From assembly GCA_029891385.1 (NCBI GenBank), contig CM057227.1, positions 97,035,818 to 97,099,817 on the forward strand: a stretch of 64,000 nt of DNA, given 5' to 3'. Source of the DNA: Erythroxylum novogranatense. Taxonomy: Eukaryota > Streptophyta > Magnoliopsida > Malpighiales > Erythroxylaceae. Below are positions 21,736 through 33,773 of the stretch, one piece after another (within the stretch, counting starts at the first letter, position 1; every line of letters starts with the position of its first letter). A model generated the notes under the pieces. That model saw only the letters and a program-made list of their open reading frames with translations, had not been told where the DNA came from and searched no databases. Made by a program: the position numbers and the translations under genes.

Positions 21736-24700
21736 TATTGGATCGGAAAAAGAAAATATTCTTTGTTTGGAAAAACGGTAGATTTCAAAATTTTTAAGAA
21801 ATCATTACTTGCGGCGGAAGCAACAAATCCAAATCAACATGCCAATCCATACATGATATGGTATAAGGATAATAAAATATAAACAAGATCAGGAGTATTA
21901 CCGACTCCTTCGCTACACCCTTAAATACTCGCTGCGCTATCCTCTCCTTCTTCGTATATTCAAATCCTTTGCCTTTGACTCTTTTCCTTTAGCAATCTAC
22001 TTTCTCCTTATTATAGTATCCTCAACCAATTAGATTTACCACCTGTTCTTCAAGGACAATTAGGTTAACAAAATCCTTTGGTGAGAAATGTTGGACCCCG
22101 ATTTTTAAGTGGAATTTAGAAATAAGAAATGATATAAAATAAGTGTTATATATATATATGTTGTATGTATGCTTTAAGGAAACTTATGAGAAAAGCATTA
22201 TTGGATGTTGATGTATTTGATAATTGTGGAGATTGGTATGGTTTATAAAAGTTCAAGTGGATGAGTTGATTGAAATGAAGTTAAATAGCAAGAATTAAAA
22301 AGAAAAAGTGTAAAAAATTGAAGAATTTAGAAAGTTTGACTTTGGGGATGAATAGTAAAAAATTGTTTGACTTGGGAGTTGACTTTTTGATTTTGGGAGA
22401 ATTTGAGAAAATTTTCTTCTGAAAATTTGTAGTTTATGTCAAGAGCTTTCTATAGCCATAAAGTTTGATATTTTTTGATATCGGGAGTGAGAATTATGAT
22501 CAGTCAAAGTTCGCTTGAAGTTTGACTTTTTGAGAAAAAATTTGACTTTTTGATTTAGACAAAATTCGAGAAAATGATTAACATGAAAATTGTAGCCTCT
22601 GTCGAGAACTTTTTTTGGACATAAAGTTTGCTATTTTTCGATGTCGGGATTGAGAGATATGAATTTCTGAAGATATGCTTTGTTTTGAAAATGCTATTAA
22701 GTATAGATTTGTGTGTTCTATGCTTCGAGACCACTCGTCGTATGGATTTAGTTTGAATTAGAGTAAGTGGTCTTCATGAAAGTTTTAGATGATGTTTTTA
22801 TCTTTCCATTTATATAAAGTTTGCAATTTTTCGATATCGGGGCTAGGAGTTATGAGCGATTAAAAATTGGAAGTCGTTTAGGAAAAGCTGTTTTGGGACA
22901 GAATCTTTGATTGAGATTTTGACCCCTTTCGAGACCTAATTTGGTTTTGAGTACTTCAGGGAAGTTGTAGAGCTTCCTTTGATCTTTTTATTGACACCAA
23001 ATTTGTCAAATTCTGAGTTCGAGATCGAGAGATATGATTTTTGAAAAGTTTGGTTTTGAAGTTACATTACTTCGTTTCTTTATCCGATCCCTTTCGTAAT
23101 CTTTTGCTTATAATTCCTTCGTCCGACATCCGATTGATTTGATTCCCAAAGCGTTAGATTCCTAAGACGATTAATTTCATTTTCTTGAAGAATTATGATT
23201 TTTAGGAGATTAAATAGAAAGAGATTGATTGAACCAAAGTAAGAGATTTGGTTATAGGTTATAAGTTGGATAATTTTTTGAACATGGTTCAGTATTTTGC
23301 GATTTTCGGGAGCTGTACAACTCCGATTGAGTTGATTCTTAAGGGCAAATAAAGTTAAGATATGGGCTACAACTTTTATGAAGGGATCAAAATTTAAATT
23401 CATCCCTAAGATTGTTAATTTCTGGACTAAAGTTATGTTAATGTTCAGTCTCGGATTTTGTGAAGGTCTGATAGTATTTTGGCTATAACTTCTTCATTTT
23501 AGATCCGAATTGAGTGCAGTCAGTTGCGTTGGATTCGTATGATCTAGAGGAACAATTTTCAAGAAGAAAGTTTGTCCAAATTATTTCATTTAGATGCTTG
23601 AAAACAGGACGCAAACTATCAGATTTTGAAAATCCTGTACAGGGGCAAACTTAGAAATAAGCTAATAAGTGAGGGCAAGATGGTCAATTACCCTCCATTT
23701 TTAATGACATGGCAGAAACACTTAAGGGCTGTCATTTCTCAACTCCAAAACCAGCAGAGATTTTCGAAAATCAAAAGAAGAGAGAAGAAGAAATAAGAAG
23801 AATGGAGAAGAGAAGAGAGAAGCTTTGTATATGGAGAGGAGAAGAAGGAAGGTTTTCGATTTTTTCTCCATGATTCTCAAGGGTTTTCGTTGGTTTTAAG
23901 AGAAAAGAGGAGGAAGAAGATGGAAGTTGTCCATTGAAGCTCAAAAATAACGAAAATGGTGGAAAAAAGGTAAGAGAGAGAAAGCTTGAGTTTTTGAGTT
24001 TTTGATTTGTTTGATGGTTGATTAAGCTTGGAATGGTTATGGATTTAGTTTATCTATGATTATTTGAAGAGATTAGACTATAATTATGTTTAATTTTGGA
24101 TTAATTGTGAATTGGGGATTATGTCAAAATTTGAAAGTTGGGGGTTTTTGAAATTGTTGTTTTAGATTGCTTGAATTAGTGATGAATTTGAGATATCCTA
24201 AGTTAATTTTGATGTTTATGCTTTAGGTGAAGTTTAATTTGAAAATTTGTAAATTGGGGGTTTAGACCAAATCAGAAATTTGGGGATTTTGTGAATTAAT
24301 GGTGTAGAATCATCAATACTAGTATGAATTGGTAAAATATGAAATCAATTGTGAAGAAATTGTGATTTATGATATGGAATTTGTGTAAATTGGTTTAGGC
24401 CAATTTTGAAAATTGGGGATTTTCAAAATTGGAGATTGAAATAGCTTGAATATGTGAGGAATTGATGTTTTCTAAGCTCAATTTGAGAAATTAAGTTAAT
24501 TATGATATTGAATTTGAGTGGATTGGTTTAGGTGCATTTTGAAATTTGGGGATTTTGAAGGATTTTAGAAATTAATGATGTACATATCTTGAAATTAATA
24601 TGAATTGATGACTTATGCATCAAATTGAAGGATTAAGTTATTTATGAGATTGAATTTTGATGAAATTGCTTTAGGGAATGTTAAATTGGAAGAAAGAAGG

Positions 24701-27700
24701 AGGCTTTGGAGCAATTGATGCACAAAGCAAGTTGTTAGCATGGATATGAGGTGGGTAATATATTTATTTATTTAATTGTAAGCTAAGAATGTGATTTTGA
24801 AAATTCAAGAAAGCAAAATTTGATTTTGATAAATTATTGTTGATAAAATGGGTTGAAAAAGGTTGTAAATGTTTGACATTATGATTTCAAAGGGTTAAAA
24901 TGAGTTTTAGAAAATCCAAGAATTATGAAATTCATGGTTTTCAAATTATTCAATTTATGATTTAAATGATTTAAAGAATTAGTGCATATATTGTGATGAA
25001 TTTGATGAATATGTGATTTAAATGAATTGCATTCGATTTGTTATATGAATTCATGTGGATATATGTTGGTGTCATTTATGACACATTATGATTATATGAT
25101 ATGAAAATTTAAAGAAAATGTGAAATTTCGAAAAGTGCCTTTGCAATCTTGTTTTAAGCATGAATATGTGAATTGTATGGGTTTGGTCAGTCCCTCCAGA
25201 GAGTCGAGCACTCGCCTCCTCCGATAGCCTTCTCTCGATCGCCTGCAAGTGGCTTAGGAGTTTTGATTTGGACTCCCCTCGTTTCACTACCGCATATGAC
25301 CGCTTATCTGCTGAATAAAGACGTCTCGTTAGGACCTAAACCAAACCATTTTGTTATGTTATGTGATTTTTTGATTTTGTTTATGCGCGTGAAATTTCTC
25401 TGATGTGATTGCATTCATGTTTATGAGAACTTTTGAAAAATGAGAAAAAGGGTTTTCAACCATGAAATTATAGAAATTTGATATGAAAAGTTTGGAAAAT
25501 TGAAAAGGGTTTGAGAAAAATATTTGAAAGTTGAAAAGTTTGAAAACTAAGCCTTTTGGCAAAAAGTTTATGAAAATTGATTTCGCTTATTATTCGGTTT
25601 ATAAATATGTTACCCACGAGCTCGAAGCTCACCCCTTTCATCCCCATCTCTAGGTATTCGAAAGGTGAGATTGGATGAAAGATGGTCAAGACGCCGCTTC
25701 GATATTTATATGTTTTGTAATCAGATAAGTTAGATTTTGAGTAACTTGAATTTTAGTATGGATATGTATATGAATTTGTGTACGGAAATGAGTTATGGGA
25801 TTGTAAGTGATTTCTGAACTTGTATATGGGTTGGAGATATGAGAATTTGTGTGATTATGGAATGTGACTTGTGACTATATATAGATATAATTAGATGCGT
25901 TTGGATTGAATGAGGAATTTGAATAAGGATGTTTTAATCTGAATTGAGAATTGTGGAAGTGTTAGGTAATAGATTTGTGTTTTGCTGGTGTTTGGATTCC
26001 GGACGGGAGAGTCCGATGATTCTGGATTTTGTGATATTAGAAGTGTATTTTGGCTTTGCAGGAACTTTTGGGATAGGATAAATGCAGCCATTATGCTGCC
26101 GAATTTTTGTTAGAAAATAAATTGGAAAAGAAGAAAAATAAAATTTAGATGTATGAAAGATGGATTTATGATATTGGTATTAATGTTAAGAAGTTTATTA
26201 TGATTTGAGTGCGATTTGGGATTTGTATGAGTATCCAAGCATATGATGATTTTGTATGTAATGAAATAAAGTGATTAAGAATGAAAAGACAAGGAATAAG
26301 AAAGAAAAAAAAATTTATACCGGATTTCGGAATGGTACGTCTTAGGGTTTCCAACGCGATTATGTTCATTCGATCGTTTTCTTTGATTATTGTTCTCGGA
26401 TGTCGGATATGTTTCAGTTTAATTGATTATTTCATTTATCCTCGCCTTATGATTTGATTCTATTGATTTCTGTGGATTTGGTATTCGATTCCGATTTGCA
26501 TTTGCTTCGAGTATGCGCTTCGCTTTCGATTCTTATGCTTTGTTTTCTGATTCGAAATTTCGATGCGAAATTTCCGTTTCCATTCGATTCCGTTTTCCGT
26601 TCTGCTTTTCCGGTTGGGATCCGGTTTCCGGATCAGGTCCTAATAAGAAAGGAGAAGAAATGTTTGGAGGAGATTTTCTTAGAAGAAAAAGACGCAAAAT
26701 TGAAACTCTTTCAATTGGTATTTTCGATTCTCTCTTTCATGAAAAGGAGAGAAGGTGTAAAGAACATGCAAGAACTCTTTCTTGCCTACCAATTTCGTAT
26801 ATGCATGGATGGAAGGAGAGAGAGGCATCAAATGCATCACTTCTTTCATTAATCACTCATAAAATAGCCAATAAATGAGATTATCTCATTTATCTTTATG
26901 ATGGCTATTTGAAAAGACCATAACCTAAAATTCAATACCCAATTTCGGTTTTGCCAAGAAGAAAGAAGGAAAATGGTCCATCTAATGTACATCTTTCATC
27001 TTTAATATAATGAATACCATTTAATGGTAAGTTCATTACTCTATTTAATGATGATTAACCATAATAAATATCATCTTTATTTAGCATTTTAATGTCAAAT
27101 GTGTGGTTACACATTAACCTAGGAATAACCGAAATTGCTATCTTCTTCTTAAAAAAATTGTTTTAATATAATTAATCTAATTAATTACATTAAACCAAAA
27201 ACCAAGCCCATTACTAAATGTAGATTTGGGCTTCTTTAATTAGACCAAGCTCAAGATTCAATTATAGGCTTCTAATTAACCTCCATTTATATTTCTTACT
27301 TAGCTTGATAACCTTCCTTAAAGCCAAGTGGGGAATCATATTGGACTTTGATAATTCAAGCTCCAATAAGCCCAGAATTAATTCAAAGTTATTGGAATTA
27401 ATTCTAGCTTATTAACTAAATGTCATTCCACTAAAGACAATTAGTTGAACTCTTGAATTATTAAATATTATGAGAATATGTCCAATTGCAAACCCTATTT
27501 AGAACCTTATTATAGCCATCCGCACAAAAAAGGATAAAATTATCGTTTTGCCCTTATGTTGGTTTTTTCTTCTAGATCTCTCATTTTACTTTATATGGTG
27601 ATTAACACATAAGATCTCATCTCAGTGTTAAGACTTGATTGGTAGCTAGTCTATCAAACTACTGGCGCCAGTTTAATCACCAAATCTCCTTAAAACATCT

Positions 27701-28351
27701 AGAAGAGATGATAACACTATAAACTCTTTATTTGAGTGAATGTTTCCTGATACATGTTTCAATTAATAATTCTAACATGCAGACACTGGATTAATACTCT
27801 ATAAAAATCCATTCCGATCATATCAAGAATTATAATGAAACATATATGAGTTCACCACTCATCAAGATTGTGGTTCATAATAAGCGAATGCTTAAGTTGT
27901 ATGTTTTAAGATTAAAGTAACGACCCACTTTATTCTTGAAAACATACTTGATTCCAGATTCATTTAATAGTGCCATTATAGATAGTCATCTACTATCATG
28001 ATATGAAACTCATCATTCCCTTGAAGTATACTCCTTTACTTATATGGAGATAAATCGCAACACTACAGTCTAAACTATAATCAAGCGACCAACTTGATTA
28101 TTCAACTGTGAATCAATTAATTCAGATTCTAATAATATACATGTTTCCCATACATCTCTATGTATATGTATATTACTTACAAAAGAATCTTGGTACCTTA
28201 TGACCAGATATATAATGCTCATATAGATAAAACCAAACTCTTTTATTTTTTTAATAATAAATATTTTCATTACAAAACTGTCACTGAAGAAGATAAAGTT
28301 ACATGTAAATACACTTGCTTTCCAGGGCACTATATTTACATAACTCCAACA
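21736..28351 (-). repeat. Left (3') LTR of the composite, split by a solo LTR
   Basis: The LTR begins TATTGGATCGG at 21736 (the TG start has become TA) and ends CTCCAACA at 28351, next to the polypurine tract. Without the insertion at 22089-26645 and one duplicated AGAAA it is about 2.05 kb, close to its partners. It lacks a roughly 40-bp segment near 27010 that the other two copies carry (GCAAATAGGTTACAAGCC and following). Confidence 0.9.
22089..26645 (+). mobile_element. Solo LTR, 4.56 kb, 'TGTTGGACCCCGA' Gypsy-like family
   Basis: It starts TGTTGGACCCCGATTTTTAA and ends GGTCCTAATA, where CCTAACA would be expected (CA to TA). AGAAA at 22084-22088 and 26646-26650 is its 5-bp target duplication. 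Removing the insertion restores the Copia LTR, as the uninterrupted copy at 34110-34140 shows. No gag or pol motif was found inside, so this is a solo LTR and not a full element. The first 1.5 kb contains several copies of a GTTGTAG...TAAAGTTTG...GATATCGGG...TTATGA module. A block at about 25170-25330 resembles 37840-37980 of the second solo LTR. The orientation is inferred from that resemblance. Confidence 0.88.
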
Positions 28352-28362
28352 ATCTCCCACTT
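28352..28362 (-). other. Polypurine tract of Copia copy 1
   Basis: The minus strand reads AAGTGGGAGAT immediately before TGTTGGAG, the start of the 3' LTR. Confidence 0.85.
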
Positions 28363-28365
28363 ACC

Positions 28366-31300
28366 CTAAAGCAAGTTTGACATATCCCTCATTCCCATCC
28401 CTTCTAGGTGACCCTCAAAGCTCTTTTGAGTCAATGTCTTTGTGAACGGATCAACAAGGTTTTACTCGGTGGGAATCTTTACCACATCCACTTCTTCACG
28501 TTGTATTATCTCCCTTATAAGATGATACTTTCGTTCAATGTGTTTGGCAGCTTTGTGGTTCCGAGGTTCTTTAGAATTAGTCACTGCCCCACTATTATCA
28601 CAATAAAGTGTAATGGCCTTGTCCGCCTCTGGAACTACCTCCAAATCATTTAGGAACTTCCGGAGCCAGACTGCTTTCTTTGCTGCTTCACAAGCAGCAA
28701 CATACTCAACCTCCATAGTAGAATCAGCAATACAAGATTGATTGACACTCCTCCAAACTATGGCTCCACCTCCTAAAGTAAATATAGAACCAGAAGTTGA
28801 TTTCCTTGAATCAACATCTGATTGGAAATCAGAATCCGTATATCCTGTCGGAATTAGATTACTTCCAGAGTAAGCAAGCATTAAGTTCTTCGTCCTACGA
28901 AGATACTTAAGTATACACGTAACCGCAGTCCAATGTTCCATTCCTGGATTAGACTGAAATCTGCTTACCAGTCCCATTGCATAATAGATATTCGGTCTAG
29001 TGCACAACATTGCATACATCAAACTACCAACTGCCGAAGCATATGGAATGTTACGCATGTGTTCAACCTCCTCTTGGGTTTTAGGTGCTTGTTCCTTTGA
29101 AAGTTTGATTCCATGTCTAGTAGGAGTAAAACCCCTCTTGGAATCTTGCATGGCGAACTTATTGAGCATATTCTCAATGTAGGTTAGTTGAGACAAAGCT
29201 ATCTTCTTGTTCTTTCGATCCCTTATAAGTTTGATCCCTAGAACATAGGTAGCCTCTCCCAAATCCTTCATTGAAAACTGTTCATTCAGCCATCCCTTAA
29301 CCGCAGATAACATTCCCACATCATTCCCAACGAGCAGAATGTCATCAACATATAGGATTAGGAAAATAACCTTACCTTCTTGTATTCTTTTATAAACACA
29401 AGGCTCATCTAGGTTTTGTATGAGCCCATAGGTTTTGATAGCCTTAGCAAACCAAATGTTCTAAGACCTAGATGCTTGCTTAAGTCTATAAATGGACCTT
29501 TGCAACTTGCAAACCTTATGCTCATTACCTGGCTCAATGAATCCTTCTGGTTGGGCCATATAAATGGTCTCCTTAAGATCCCCTTAAGAAATGCGGTCTT
29601 GACATCCATTTGCTATATTTCATAATCGAAATAGGTTGCTATGGCCAAAAGAATCCTGATGGACTTAAGCATGGCAACCGGAGAAAAAGTCTCCTCATAG
29701 TCTATACCCTCTTTTTGAGTATAGCCTTTAGCTACCAATCTAGCTTTAAAGGTCTCTACCTTTCCATCCGATCCCCTTTTCCTTTTGTAGATCCATTTAC
29801 ACCCTATGGCTTTTAGACCTGGTGGTAGATCTACAAGGACCCAGAATTCATTAGTATACATAGAATCTATTTCTGATTCCATCGCCTTGAGCCCTTTTCC
29901 TGCATCAACATCATTAATAGCCTGTGTATACGTAATGAGATCTATTTCTTCTTGGTCCGAGATGGCAATTAAGCCTTCTCCTAAACCCAGATACCTATTT
30001 AGCTGTCTCACAACCCTCCCACTACGTCTAGGCTCACCTTGATGTTCAGGTTGCACTTCTGATTCAACTTTTGAATCCATTTCGACATCTTGTTCTGTCA
30101 TATCCAAAACAACTCTTGGTTTGGATGAAATAGCTATCTCCTTTAGTACTACTTCACTTCTTCCTTTGTGATTATTCACAAACTCTTCCTCTAAAAAGGT
30201 TGCATTTGTCGACACAAATACCTTCTTATCATGAGTACTGTAAAAATAGTGCCCTCGAGTTCTCGTAGGATATCCTTCAAACAAACATACTTCTGACCTT
30301 GGTTCCATCTTTGTGGATTCAGGCCTTAGAGCATGGGCTGGGCAGCCCCAAGTCCTCAAATGCCTCAATGAAGGCACTCGACCAGTCTACAACTCCCTAG
30401 GTGTTTTAGGCACCGATTTGGATGGAGCAAAGTTAAGAAGATATGTTATCGTTTGTATGGCATATCCCCAGAACAATTCTAAAAGGCTAACGTAGGACAT
30501 CATTGATCTTACCATTTCCAATAGAGTTCTACTTCTCCTCTCTGCTACACCATTCTGTTGAGGTGTACGAGGAGCTGACAAATTGGAAACAATTCTATTG
30601 TCAATTAAATATTGCTGGAACTCTCCAGATAAATACTCACCACCTCGATCTGATCGAAGCTGTTTTAATGGCATGTCAAGTTGCTTCTCAGCTTCAACTT
30701 TGAATTCTTTGAACTTTTCAAAAAATTCACTCTTTTTATGAATCAAATACAAATAGCCATGTCTTGAGTAATCATCTATAAAAATTATGAAATATTCATA
30801 ACCTCCTCTAACTTGTACATTCATGGGCCCACACATATCAGTTTGTACCAGATCCAATGTGGATTCAGATCTGTTTCCTTTAGAAGGAAATGAGGCTTTG
30901 GTCATTTTTCCTTCAATACAAGATTCACAGGTGGGTAATGGATCACTAGCCAAGCCCATAAGGATCCCATCCTTTACTAGCCTGTCAAGTCTTTTCTGAT
31001 TGATATGACCCATTCTTAAATGCCACAGATACTTTGAATTAATGCTAGAGATTTTGGATTGTCTTAGTTTTATCAATTCTGTGGTGTTTAGTGAGCCTTT
31101 CATAGGTTCTATAAAAAACAATCCCTGTTTAGTTATCGCTTCACAAATAAATCCTTATTCTCATATATTAAAACAACCTTTTCAAAATATAGGGAATAAC
31201 CAGATTTTATTAGACAAAAAACAAAAATCATGTTCCTTACAGTCATTGGCATGTAATAAACATCCTCCAAATATAACCTATGACCAATAGGAAAGTCCAA

Positions 31301-32321
31301 GATAACTACTCCCACTGATTCTGCTGAAACATAGGAACCATCTGCTATCTTGACTTGAAACTGGCCTTTAGGTAGTCTTTTCCTTTGCTGGAACCCCTGC
31401 AAAGAATTAGAAACATGGCTAGTAGCTCCTGAATCTAATATCCAAGAAGTAGATAAATCTGCGACATTTCTAGTTCCTAACAAACTTAGGAAGCCCATAC
31501 CTTGTTTATTTTGAGGGACTCTAAGTAGACTGGACAGTTTCTTTTCCAGTGGCCCATCTCATCACAGTGAAAACACTTTCCTTTGATGTTCTCTTTGGCC
31601 TTCTTTTTCATGGATTTGGCCTTGACCCCTGTTTGGGCCTTTTTTTCATTAGACCCTTCTTCTTTTCCTTGCCTTTACCTTTGGGCTTAGAAAAAGAAGC
31701 TACATTAGCTTCTGGCCCATAAGCCTTAATATTCAATATCTCCTCCGTGCTCTGGAGGGTATTCATCAACTCACTCAAGGTGTAATTCTTGCTGTTGAGC
31801 TCATAGTCCAACTGAAACTGCTGAAAAGAAGAGTTTAAGCTATTGATGATTATAATCATCTGCATGTCCGCATCCATATCCGCCCCAAGCATCTCAGCCT
31901 TAGTGACCGCAGAAATTACCTTCATCATGTAATCCTACACCGGTTCACTGTGTTTTCATGCGAGATTATGAAAGGTTTGGATAGCTTTCACTCTTGCAGA
32001 CCTAGTCCTCACACCAAACATCTCATGTAGGTGATGGACCATTGCACTAGCAGTTTTCATACAAGCAATTTTCTTTTACAACATGCCGCTGATAGAAGCC
32101 AGAATATAATACTTAGTAGTCTTGTCAACATTCTGCCAACGCTCATGTTGTTGGACTTGCTCAGGAGTTGAATCTCCACTTGTAGGTGTAGGCTCATTTT
32201 CAGTTAACACCCATGAAATACATTCATATTGAAGAACAATGTCAAGGTTACGTCTCCATTCATTAAAATTGTCTCCGTTTTCCAATTTGTTATTAGTCAA
32301 GAGCAGGTTGAGTGGATTCAT
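28366..32321 (-). pseudogene. Copia Gag-Pol polyprotein, copy 1 (broken)
   Basis: The frame starts at 32321 with an MNPLNLLLTNNKLENGDNF gag start and runs leftwards. The CCHC knuckle CFHCDEMGHWKRNC (about 31600-31555) and the protease site WILDSGATSHV (about 31440) are intact. So are the integrase HHCC block (HLRMGHINQKRLDRLV ... CESCIEGK), the DDE blocks (TDMCGPMNV, LRSDRGGEYLSG, PQQNGVAERR), the RT start ([33 protein letters not shown]), the YVDD box at about 29338-29353 and the RNase H blocks (GYTDSDFQSDVDSRKS, LYCDNSGAVT). The frame is broken by frameshifts or stops near 32075, 31930, 31600, 31130, 30380 and 29610, by a weak segment at 29320-29410, and by a TAA after KIPTE near 28460. Past that stop the frame continues to a natural TAG at 28366-28368. 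All catalytic boxes survive, so the copy is young but inactive. Confidence 0.9.
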
Positions 32322-33755
32322 TTTTTGGTTGATTATGTCTGAAAATATAAAATTTTAAAACATGAGCATACTAGTCAACAATTTATGGAACTTTGTATAA
32401 AATCATGATGCATGTATGCATGATGATAGATTTAATAAAACTTAAAAAATTAAAACATTATACGACGGTTATTTTTCTTATCTATAACAGACTAAGTGAC
32501 GGTGGGCCATCTTATCCATAAAAAGAAAAAAACTGGGACCCTCCCACTCAAAAACTACCAAGCATCTCATGCCTAATTTTTTAAGAAGCGTCTTAATTTG
32601 GTCCATACTTTTACCAACAGAGCTACGGTGGGCAGTTTATTGATAAAAAATGTTGAGTGTTTAACCATTTGATTCATTCACTAAAGATACCTACAAACCA
32701 TGCCTCGGTGGGAGGTCACATTTGATATCATTAAGTGGACTTATCCTTAAGGAGATCGAAACCATGCAAGATCTAGGATCCATGCCCTCCGATGGGGAGT
32801 AACACTTCACCACATGCAAACGGGCCATCATTTGGAGACTGTGGACTCTCACAGGAGCATCCTCTCCCACTCAATCTTTTTAGGCTTTAAGTTTTAAATA
32901 CCATCTTATCTAGATGCAATTTATTATCCATCCTATATTGTTTCATTATATATCTCATACATAATGAGGCATGGCAAAGCCTAGGTTTGGCAATTTTCTA
33001 AATGACATGCAATCACATAATATCACATATTATAAGCATTCATTTCTCCATTCATCACATGAACTAATAAAGCCACTTTTTGATTGTCCATCCTAGAAAA
33101 ATTAAATAATTACAAGCCTTTTAGGCCCAAAGTATTCTTCTTGGACTTGGATCTTCCGCTTCGAACTCTTAAAAAATATGATCCGGTACATTCGGTAAAC
33201 AAAATGTTATGGCATATATGAAAATAGAATTTTGTCACTTTGAAAAATAAAATTCCAGCACCAGATTTTTAGAAAACTAAATCTTTGTTTTGACAAAAAA
33301 TTTCAGCACTAGTTTTCATTAAAACCGAAGCTCATTTCATGAAAATAAAAAACCAGCACTTAGTATTTTAGTAAAACCGAAATTTGATTCTTTGAAACAA
33401 AATTCCAGCACTTGTTTTCACAAAACTTATGCCAATACACAAAAGGATACACCGAAAATTTTACCTTTCCATTTCTTCAATCCATGGCTGCTCCATCTTC
33501 ATCATTACATCAATTTGTACTTTACAAAATCAAAGAAAATAGAAAAAGAAACCAAGGAGGAAACATGGTGATGATAGACCGCCCTCCTTGTTACAACCAA
33601 TGATGAAACCTTACAAGGTAAATTTAACTTCTATGGACAACCAAAAGAGCAAACATACACCATGTATATTTCTATCACATAAAAATATGCTGCATACACA
33701 AAAAGATTGCCAACCCATGCATCCAATATATAGGAACCGAAATCATGCATTAGAA
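32322..33755 (-). other. Copia leader of copy 1, with about 50-bp tandem repeats
   Basis: About 1.4 kb lie between the primer-binding site and the gag start, with no long frame. At about 33248-33425 four degenerate units of roughly 50 bp follow one another, each with a CCAGCAC (or TCAGCAC) core followed by an AAAACCGAA-like segment. The same array is present in copy 2. Short plus-strand frames here have no known match. Confidence 0.75.
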
Positions 33756-33771
33756 CCTGGCTCTGATACCA
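33756..33771 (-). other. Primer-binding site of Copia copy 1
   Basis: The minus strand reads TGGTATCAGAGCCAGG, a full match to the usual initiator tRNA-Met complement. It lies two bases from the LTR that starts at 33774. Confidence 0.9.
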
Positions 33772-33773
33772 AT

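Noticed and set aside
23080..23403. Minus-strand frame of 107 residues in the first solo LTR.
   Set aside because: No motif, no family match, and AT-rich LTR context; chance frame.
26513..26878. Plus-strand open frame kept in all three Copia LTRs (also 34116-34328 and 44700-44938), with an MFGGDFLRR start.
   Set aside because: It is antisense to the element, and its conservation is explained by the recent common origin of the LTRs. No motif was recognised.
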